Assembly: GCF_003591485.1 (NCBI RefSeq)
Contig: NZ_QZCF01000014.1
Span: forward strand, 1-64,000
DNA length: 64,000 nt
Direction: 5' to 3'
From: Paenibacillus sp. 1011MAR3C5
GTDB taxonomy: Bacteria; Bacillota; Bacilli; Paenibacillales; Paenibacillaceae
Position 1 is the stretch's first letter, and the number at the start of each line of letters is the position of its first letter. Below, piece by piece: positions 57,988 through 64,000 of the stretch. The notes beneath the pieces were generated by a model, which had not been told where the DNA came from, searched no databases, and saw nothing but the letters and a program-made list of their open reading frames with translations. The position numbers and the translations under genes are program-made.

Positions 57988-58611
57988 ATGAAAGGTATCT
58001 TAGGGAAAAAACTTGGAATGACTCAAGTATTTACTCCTGAAGGCAACGTAATTCCAGTAACGGTAATCGAAGCTGGTCCTAACGTTGTTCTCCAGAAGAA
58101 AAACGTAGAAACCGACGGCTACGAAGCTGTTCAACTTGGTTTCTCCGATAAGAAAGAGAAGAGAGCGATCAAGCCAGAGATCGGCCACGCTAAGAAAGCG
58201 GGCGCGACTCCTAAGCGCTACGTTCGTGAAATTCGCGGGATTAACCTTGGTGAGTATGAAGTTGGCCAGGAAGTGAAAGCTGACTTGTTCGCAGAGGGCG
58301 AATTTGTTGACGTAACAGGTATTTCGAAAGGTAAAGGCTTTGCCGGCGTTATCAAACGTTGGGGACAAAGCACTGGACCAATGTCTCACGGCTCCCGCTA
58401 TCACCGCGGACCAGGCTCCATGGGTTCGATTCAAGCGAACCGCGTACCGAAAGGCAAACGCCTTCCAGGTCACATGGGTAACGAGACAATCACGATTCAA
58501 AAACTCGAAGTTATCCGTGTAGACGCAGAACGCAACGTGATTCTGGTCAAGGGTTCCATACCGGGTCCTAAAAACGGCTTCGTTAAAGTAAAACAAACAG
58601 TTAAGAACTAA
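57988..58611 (+). CDS. rplC: Ribosomal protein L3
   Basis: A 207-residue protein at the peptidyl-transferase centre. [11 protein letters not shown] and [15 protein letters not shown] are the family signatures. GAGGTG precedes the ATG. Confidence 0.97.
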   Translation: MKGILGKKLGMTQVFTPEGNVIPVTVIEAGPNVVLQKKNVETDGYEAVQLGFSDKKEKRAIKPEIGHAKKAGATPKRYVREIRGINLGEYEVGQEVKADLFAEGEFVDVTGISKGKGFAGVIKRWGQSTGPMSHGSRYHRGPGSMGSIQANRVPKGKRLPGHMGNETITIQKLEVIRVDAERNVILVKGSIPGPKNGFVKVKQTVKN

Positions 58612-58639
58612 TCGCTCTTGAGGAAAGGAGGAACACGAA

Positions 58640-59263
58640 ATGCCTAAAGTAACAGTATTTAACGTGAGCGGTTCGCAAGTAGGCGAACTTGAACTGGCAG
58701 ATAGCGTATTCGGTATCGAGCCTAACACTCATGTTATGCATAGCGCTGTCGTTCTGCAGCAGGCTGCAGAGCGTCAAGGAACGCACAAAACGAAAGGTCG
58801 CTCCGAAGTACGCGGCGGCGGTCGTAAGCCTTGGAAACAAAAAGGCACAGGCCGCGCACGTCAAGGTAGCATTCGCTCCCCGCAATGGGTTGGCGGCGGT
58901 ACTGTATTCGGTCCAACGCCACGCACGTACGGATTCAAATTGCCTAAGAAGGTTCGTCGTCTGGCTATCAAATCCGCATTGTCTTCCAAAGTGATCGCTG
59001 AGAGCATCATCGTACTGGATCAATTGACATTCGCGGCTCCAAAGACGAAAGAATTCGCAGGCATCCTTAGCAACCTGAAAGTTGACCGCAAGGCACTGGT
59101 TGTTACGGCTAACTACGAGGATAATGTAGCATTGTCCGCTCGCAACATCCCTGGCGTGAAGTTCGTCGCAGCTGACGGCATCAATGTTCGCGATGTGCTT
59201 GTATACGACAAGCTGATTATCACTAAAGAAGCAGTAGAGAAAGTACAGGAGGTGCTTGCGTAA
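58640..59263 (+). CDS. rplD: Ribosomal protein L4
   Basis: A 207-residue protein of the exit tunnel. Extended loop region [20 protein letters not shown] near 55 is diagnostic. The stop overlaps rplW. AAAGGAGG upstream. Confidence 0.96.
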   Translation: MPKVTVFNVSGSQVGELELADSVFGIEPNTHVMHSAVVLQQAAERQGTHKTKGRSEVRGGGRKPWKQKGTGRARQGSIRSPQWVGGGTVFGPTPRTYGFKLPKKVRRLAIKSALSSKVIAESIIVLDQLTFAAPKTKEFAGILSNLKVDRKALVVTANYEDNVALSARNIPGVKFVAADGINVRDVLVYDKLIITKEAVEKVQEVLA

Positions 59264-59556
59264 TGAAAAATCCTCGCGATATTATCAAGCGCCCGGTTAT
59301 TACGGAACGTACGAGCGATTACATGGCTGCCAAACGTTATGTGTTTGAAGTTGACCTTCGCGCGAACAAAACCGAAATCAAACAAGCTATTGAACAAATC
59401 TTTAACGTAAAAGTAACCGGCGTGAACACGATGCGTGTTGCAGGTAAACCAAAACGTTATGGCAGACATAGCGGATACAGACCTGACTGGAAAAAAGCAA
59501 TCGTTCAATTGAGCGATGACAGCAAAGAACTTGAGTTCTTTGAAACGTCTGTTTAG
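59263..59556 (+). CDS. rplW: Ribosomal protein L23
   Basis: A 97-residue exit-tunnel protein that docks SRP and trigger factor. [10 protein letters not shown] and [15 protein letters not shown] are family-typical. Starts in the TAATG overlap with rplD. Confidence 0.96.
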   Translation: MKNPRDIIKRPVITERTSDYMAAKRYVFEVDLRANKTEIKQAIEQIFNVKVTGVNTMRVAGKPKRYGRHSGYRPDWKKAIVQLSDDSKELEFFETSV

Positions 59557-59573
59557 AAAAGGAGGGAATACAA

Positions 59574-60404
59574 GTGCCAATCAAAAAGTACAAACCGACA
59601 TCTCCTGCGCGTCGTAACATGTCCGTCTCCACTTTCGAAGAGATCACGACAAGTACGCCGGAGAAATCGTTGCTGGCTCCGCTTTTCAAAAAAGCAGGCC
59701 GTAACAACCAAGGTAAAATTACGGTTCGCCACCATGGCGGCGGACATAAACGTAAATATCGTATCATTGATTTCAAACGTACGAAGGATGGCGTTGTGGG
59801 TAACGTTGCGACGATCGAATACGATCCGAACCGTACATCCAACATCGCACTGATTCATTACGTTGACGGCGCGAAAGCTTACATCATCGCACCGAAAGGC
59901 CTTAAAGTAGGCGATCAAATCGTCTCTGGACCGGAAGCGGATATCAAAATCGGCAACGCTTTGCCGCTGAAGAACATCCCTGTTGGTACAGTTATCCACA
60001 ACATTGAGTTGAAACCGGGCAAAGGCGGCCAGTTGGTTCGCGCAGCGGGTACTGAAGCTCAATTGCTGGGTAAAGAAACGGATTATGTATCGATTCGCCT
60101 GAGCTCTGGCGAAGTTCGCCGTATTCTGAGCACTTGCCGCGCAACAATCGGCTCCGTAGGCAACGAAGATCACGAACTCGTGAAAATCGGTAAAGCCGGC
60201 CGTTCCCGTTGGCTTGGCAAACGTCCTGAAGTACGCGGCGTCGTAATGAACCCGAACGATCACCCACACGGTGGTGGTGAAGGCCGTGCTCCAATCGGAC
60301 GCAAATCGCCATTGTCCCCATGGGGCAAACCGACTCTGGGCTACAAAACTCGTAAGAAAAAGAAAGCATCGAGCCAATACATTATTCGTCGCCGTACGAA
60401 GTAA
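59574..60404 (+). CDS. rplB: Ribosomal protein L2
   Basis: A 276-residue protein needed for subunit joining and peptidyl transfer. The [17 protein letters not shown] loop near 225 includes the essential histidine. GTG start at 59574 with AAAGGAGGG upstream. Confidence 0.97.
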   Translation: MPIKKYKPTSPARRNMSVSTFEEITTSTPEKSLLAPLFKKAGRNNQGKITVRHHGGGHKRKYRIIDFKRTKDGVVGNVATIEYDPNRTSNIALIHYVDGAKAYIIAPKGLKVGDQIVSGPEADIKIGNALPLKNIPVGTVIHNIELKPGKGGQLVRAAGTEAQLLGKETDYVSIRLSSGEVRRILSTCRATIGSVGNEDHELVKIGKAGRSRWLGKRPEVRGVVMNPNDHPHGGGEGRAPIGRKSPLSPWGKPTLGYKTRKKKKASSQYIIRRRTK

Positions 60405-60471
60405 TAGTTGCTTGATACCATCCGCGTGAGAGAGATCTCACGCCAGCGCTTATGCGAAGGGAGGATTCTAC

Positions 60472-60753
60472 ATGGGTCGCAGTTTGAAGAAAGGTCCGTT
60501 CATCGACGGCTATCTGCTAAAGAAAGTCGAGGATCTGAACGAGACGAACAAAAAGGTCGTTATTAAGACTTGGTCCCGTCGCTCGACCATTTTCCCGCAA
60601 TTCATCGGTCACACTTTTGCTGTCTATGATGGTCGCAAACACGTGCCGGTATATGTGACAGAGGACATGGTTGGACACAAGCTTGGCGAATTCGCGCCAA
60701 CTCGTACGTACAAAGGCCATGCCAGTGATGACAAAAAAACGGGCAGACGTTAA
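60472..60753 (+). CDS. rpsS: Ribosomal protein S19
   Basis: A 93-residue 30S head protein. [14 protein letters not shown] and [19 protein letters not shown] are family signatures. GGGAGG precedes the ATG. Confidence 0.97.
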   Translation: MGRSLKKGPFIDGYLLKKVEDLNETNKKVVIKTWSRRSTIFPQFIGHTFAVYDGRKHVPVYVTEDMVGHKLGEFAPTRTYKGHASDDKKTGRR

Positions 60754-60796
60754 TTTGCCCTTTATCATTTTTTTATGAACGAGAGGAGGTTCCCAC

Positions 60797-61132
60797 ATGC
60801 AAGAAGCTAAAGCGCACGTTAAGTTCGTTCGTATCGCTCCTCGCAAAGCGCAGCTCGTAGCGGACTTGATTCGCGGCAAGCAAGTAGGCGAAGCGATTGC
60901 GATTTTGCGTCATACGCCGAAATCGGCTTCCCCGATTATCGAGAAGCTGCTCAACTCCGCAATTGCGAACGCTGAGCATAACTACCAGCTAGACGTAAAC
61001 AAATTGGTCGTATCGCAAGTATTTGCGAACCAAGGACCAACAATGAAACGTTTCCGTCCTCGTGCAATGGGACGTGCTAGCCGGATTAATAAAAGAACCA
61101 GCCACATCACCTTGGTGGTATCTGAAAAATAA
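60797..61132 (+). CDS. rplV: Ribosomal protein L22
   Basis: A 111-residue tunnel protein. [17 protein letters not shown] and the loop [20 protein letters not shown] are typical. GAGGAGG precedes the ATG. Confidence 0.96.
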   Translation: MQEAKAHVKFVRIAPRKAQLVADLIRGKQVGEAIAILRHTPKSASPIIEKLLNSAIANAEHNYQLDVNKLVVSQVFANQGPTMKRFRPRAMGRASRINKRTSHITLVVSEK

Positions 61133-61145
61133 GGAGGGATAACGT

Positions 61146-61808
61146 GTGGGTCAAAAGGTAAATCCAGTCGGCCTTCGTGTCGGGATTATCCGTGATTGGG
61201 AATCCAAATGGTACGCTGGCAAAGACTTTGGCGATCTTCTTCTAGAAGACGTTAAAATTCGTGAGTACTTGAAGAACAAGCTGAAAGACGCTGCAGTTTC
61301 CCACATCGAAATCGAACGCGCGGCTAACCGCGTGAACGTGACGATCCAAACGGCTAAGCCGGGTATGGTTATCGGCAAGGGCGGTTCCGAGGTTGAAAAC
61401 CTGCGTACGGAGCTTGGCAAAATTACTAAAGGCAAAAAAGTTCACATCAATATCTCTGAAATCAAACAAGCGGATATGGACGCTATCTTGGTAGCTGAAA
61501 GCATCGCTCAACAATTAGAGCGTCGGGTATCTTTCCGTCGCGCACTGAAACAAGCGATCCAACGCTCCATGAGAGCTGGCGCTAAAGGGATTAAAACAGC
61601 GGTTAGCGGACGCCTTGGCGGCGCTGAAATCGCACGTTCGGAAGGCTACAGCGAAGGAACGGTTCCGCTTCATACGCTGCGCGCAGACATTGACTACGGC
61701 ACAGCAGAAGCTCATACAACTTACGGCCGCATCGGCGTAAAAGTATGGATCTATCGCGGTGAAGTCCTTCCTACGAAGAAGAAAGCTCCCCTGGAAGGAG
61801 GCAACTAA
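61146..61808 (+). CDS. rpsC: Ribosomal protein S3
   Basis: A 220-residue protein of the mRNA entry site. [17 protein letters not shown] at the N-terminus and the KH motif [14 protein letters not shown] near 75 are clear. Starts with GTG at 61146. Confidence 0.97.
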   Translation: MGQKVNPVGLRVGIIRDWESKWYAGKDFGDLLLEDVKIREYLKNKLKDAAVSHIEIERAANRVNVTIQTAKPGMVIGKGGSEVENLRTELGKITKGKKVHINISEIKQADMDAILVAESIAQQLERRVSFRRALKQAIQRSMRAGAKGIKTAVSGRLGGAEIARSEGYSEGTVPLHTLRADIDYGTAEAHTTYGRIGVKVWIYRGEVLPTKKKAPLEGGN

Positions 61809-61810
61809 TC

Positions 61811-62245
61811 ATGTTGGTACCTAAACGCGTAAAACACCGTAAGCAACAACGCGGTAACATGAAAGGCCGCGCTAAAGGCGGCACTACAGTAGCATTTGGT
61901 GAATACGGCCTTCAAGCGCTTGAGCCATCTTGGATTACGAACCGTCAGATCGAAGCGGCTCGTATCGCGATGACACGTTACATCAAGCGTGGCGGTAAAG
62001 TATGGATTAAAATTTTCCCTGACAAGCCGATCACTCAAAAGCCTCTCGAGGTTCGTATGGGTAGCGGTAAAGGTAACGTTGAGAAATGGGTAGCCGTTGT
62101 TAAACCGGGCAAAATCATGTTCGAGCTTGCTGGCGTACCTGAAGAAGTAGCTCGTGAAGCAATGCGCCTTGCGGCTCACAAACTGCCTGTAAAAACGAAG
62201 TTCGTGAAACGCGAAGAAGTGGGTGGTGAAGCAAATGAAGGCTAG
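61811..62245 (+). CDS. rplP: Ribosomal protein L16
   Basis: A 144-residue protein near the A site. [20 protein letters not shown] at the N-terminus and [16 protein letters not shown] are typical. Its end overlaps rpmC. Confidence 0.97.
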   Translation: MLVPKRVKHRKQQRGNMKGRAKGGTTVAFGEYGLQALEPSWITNRQIEAARIAMTRYIKRGGKVWIKIFPDKPITQKPLEVRMGSGKGNVEKWVAVVKPGKIMFELAGVPEEVAREAMRLAAHKLPVKTKFVKREEVGGEANEG

Positions 62246-62435
62246 TGAATTTCGCAACCTGACCTCTGTTGAGATTGAACAACAGATCGCTGGTTTCAAA
62301 GAAGAGCTGTTCAACCTTCGTTTCCAATTGGCTACTGGCCAACTGGACAACCCGACTCGGATTCGTGACGTGCGTAAGGAAATAGCTCGTGCTAAAACCG
62401 TTTTGCGTGAAAGAGAACTCGGAATCAGCAGCTAA
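62235..62435 (+). CDS. rpmC: Ribosomal protein L29
   Basis: A 66-residue helical-hairpin protein by the tunnel exit, the standard length. ATG at 62235 with GGTGGTG upstream; the in-frame GTGs at 62223 and 62226 are part of the ribosome binding site. Overlaps rplP by 11 bp. Confidence 0.95.
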   Translation: MKASEFRNLTSVEIEQQIAGFKEELFNLRFQLATGQLDNPTRIRDVRKEIARAKTVLRERELGISS

Positions 62436-62486
62436 TAGATCCTTACCAAGACAAGTACGATCACGGATGAAGGAAGGAGGAAGAAC

Positions 62487-62750
62487 ATGAGCGAACGCAA
62501 TGCCCGCAAAGTTCAAATCGGCAAAGTCGTAAGCGACAAAATGGATAAAACAATCGTGGTGGCTGTAGAAACCTACAAAAAACATGATTTGTACCATAAA
62601 CGCATCAAGTACACGAAAAAGTACAAAGCGCATGACGAAAACAACCAAGCGAAAATTGGCGATACCGTGAAAATCATGGAGACTCGTCCACTATCGAAAG
62701 ACAAGCGCTTCAGACTGGTAGAAGTCGTTGAAGTAGCTATCGTTCTCTAA
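62487..62750 (+). CDS. rpsQ: Ribosomal protein S17
   Basis: An 87-residue OB-fold protein that binds 16S helix 11. [17 protein letters not shown] and [20 protein letters not shown] are signatures. AAGGAGG precedes the ATG. Confidence 0.97.
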   Translation: MSERNARKVQIGKVVSDKMDKTIVVAVETYKKHDLYHKRIKYTKKYKAHDENNQAKIGDTVKIMETRPLSKDKRFRLVEVVEVAIVL

Positions 62751-62798
62751 AGCGCGCAAGCAGTAGCCTAGCATTTTTTCCGGAAGGAGGACGTCAAA

Positions 62799-63167
62799 AT
62801 GATTCAACCATTTACACGTTTGAGAGTTGCCGACAACTCTGGCGCTAAAGAATTGATGTGTATCCGCGTTTTGGGTGGTACTGGCCGTCGCGTAGGGCAC
62901 ATCGGTGACCTGATCGTTTGCTCCGTCAAACAAGCAACACCAGGCGGCGTTGTCAAAAAGGGTGACGTAGTAAAAGCGGTTATCGTTCGTACGAAACGTT
63001 CCGTTCGTCGTAAAGACGGTTCCTACATCGCATTCGACGAGAATGCTGCAGTAATCGTTAAAGAAGATAAGAGCCCGCGCGGCACGCGTATCTTTGGACC
63101 AGTTGCTCGTGAGCTTCGCGATAAGGATTTCATGAAAATCGTATCGCTTGCACCAGAAGTAATTTAA
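62799..63167 (+). CDS. rplN: Ribosomal protein L14
   Basis: A 122-residue protein at the intersubunit face. [20 protein letters not shown] and [15 protein letters not shown] are signatures. AAGGAGG precedes the ATG. Confidence 0.97.
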   Translation: MIQPFTRLRVADNSGAKELMCIRVLGGTGRRVGHIGDLIVCSVKQATPGGVVKKGDVVKAVIVRTKRSVRRKDGSYIAFDENAAVIVKEDKSPRGTRIFGPVARELRDKDFMKIVSLAPEVI

Positions 63168-63217
63168 GGATTGACCAGATAAAACCTGAAAGCTTAAGCG
63201 AGCAGGAGGTGTAATAA

Positions 63218-63571
63218 ATGCCAAGGCTGAAAAAAGTATTGGAATCCCACAACAACAAGCTGCACGTGAAGAAAGATGATACGGTTATCGTCATTACCGG
63301 TAAGGACAAAGGTAAGAAGGGCCGCGTCATCGCAGCTTATCCGCGTGAGAACCGCGTACTTGTTGAAGGTGTGAACATGGTGAAGAAGCATTCGCGTCCT
63401 TCCCAAGCGAACCCGCAAGGCGGAATCATCGAGCAAGAAGCTCCGATTCATGTATCGAATGTGATGCACGTTGATCCGAAGAACGGTGGAGTAACTCGCA
63501 TCGGATACAAAGTGCAGGACAACGGTAAAAAAGTACGGATTGCTAAAAAATCCGGAGCAGTGATCGACTAA
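63218..63571 (+). CDS. rplX: Ribosomal protein L24
   Basis: A 117-residue assembly initiator with a KOW motif ([20 protein letters not shown]). AGGAGGTG precedes the ATG. Confidence 0.96.
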   Translation: MPRLKKVLESHNNKLHVKKDDTVIVITGKDKGKKGRVIAAYPRENRVLVEGVNMVKKHSRPSQANPQGGIIEQEAPIHVSNVMHVDPKNGGVTRIGYKVQDNGKKVRIAKKSGAVID

Positions 63572-63602
63572 TCGTTAATGTAGGAAAGGAGGTCCATGAT
63601 CA

Positions 63603-64000
63603 ATGACAGCAAGATTGAAAGGTCGCTTTCTTAATGAAATCACTCCTGCTTTGATGCAGAAGTTCAACTATACTTCGGTTATGCAAGTGCCGAAAATTGA
63701 GAAAGTCGTAATCAACATGGGTGTTGGCGAAGCGGTTTCCAACTCCAAAATTCTTGATGTTGCAGTTGAAGAATTGCGCATCATCTCCGGTCAAAAGCCG
63801 GTTGTCACTCGTGCGAAGAAGTCTATTGCAGGCTTCAAGCTTCGTGAGGACATGCCAATCGGGGTTAAGGTTACGCTGCGCGGCGAGCGCATGTATCACT
63901 TCCTTGATAAACTGTTCAATATCTCGCTTCCACGCGTACGTGACTTCCGCGGTGTATCGACCAAAGCATTCGACGGTCGCGGGAACTACACGCTGGGCCT
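63603..64000 (+). CDS. rplE: Ribosomal protein L5, cut by the window end
   Basis: The first 132 codons of L5, a 5S rRNA-binding protein. [13 protein letters not shown] begins at 63603, with [15 protein letters not shown] near 29 and [18 protein letters not shown] near 76. AAGGAGG is about nine bases upstream. The remaining C-terminal part lies beyond the window; no frame problem is seen. Confidence 0.95.
   Translation, partial: MTARLKGRFLNEITPALMQKFNYTSVMQVPKIEKVVINMGVGEAVSNSKILDVAVEELRIISGQKPVVTRAKKSIAGFKLREDMPIGVKVTLRGERMYHFLDKLFNISLPRVRDFRGVSTKAFDGRGNYTLG

Overview
The window reads as chromosomal DNA of a low- to mid-GC Firmicute, most like Paenibacillus or a close relative. The evidence is the Bacillus-type order of the information-processing genes (ctsR-mcsA-mcsB-clpC-radA-disA ... 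ispD-ispF-gltX-cysE-cysS-mrnC-rlmB-rae1-sigH-rpmG-secE-nusG-rplKAJL-rpoBC-rpsLG-fusA-tuf-S10 operon), strong AGGAGG ribosome binding sites, many TTG starts, a class III heat-shock CtsR operator and a Gram-positive T-box. Almost every gene lies on the + strand, as expected for a region near the origin. No tRNA genes, insertion sequences or CRISPR arrays were seen.

Region by region: (1) 1-734: the end of an rRNA operon (5S rRNA and terminator), then two diverged repeat units whose ends resemble the 5S 3' end. (2) 921-13056: one long apparent operon of eleven genes under a HutC-type GntR regulator: TIM-barrel isomerase, M20 hydrolase, threonine-synthase-like PLP enzyme, a sugar-type ABC importer without its ATPase, Gfo/Idh oxidoreductase, RidA, metallo-beta-lactamase-fold hydrolase, SIS-domain protein and FGGY kinase. 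The substrate cannot be named; a conjugate of a sugar and an amino acid is one reading. (3) 13179-14934: divergent YitT-type membrane protein and Lrp regulator, then a DUF3221-like lipoprotein. (4) 15073-19806: CtsR regulon operon. (5) 20093-26468: radA, disA, pssA, an unknown minus-strand gene, a PIN/TRAM membrane protein, ispD and ispF. (6) 27202-31795: gltX, then a cysteine T-box controlling cysE-cysS-mrnC. (7) 32270-38120: rlmB, rae1, sigH, rpmG, secE, nusG and the L11/L1/L10/L12 genes with leader hairpins. (8) 38469-46769: a small methyltransferase, rpoB and rpoC. (9) 46936-48693: three unknown membrane-anchored genes where Bacillus carries an L7Ae-family gene. (10) 49146-53586: rpsL-rpsG-fusA-tuf. 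(11) 53629-56742: a TrpXYZ-type ABC importer. (12) 57476-64000: S10 operon promoter, leader and genes rpsJ through the first part of rplE.

The most unusual non-coding structure is a set of three intergenic arrays (26557-26985, 31909-32080, 56975-57197) that share a repeat period of about 50-51 bp, each unit built round a palindrome. Two of the arrays use the same TAAGTCG...CGACTTA core. A separate 203-bp element with perfect 14-bp inverted ends lies between rplL and the methyltransferase gene. All functional statements rest on reading the sequence and on recalled family knowledge; no database search was run.
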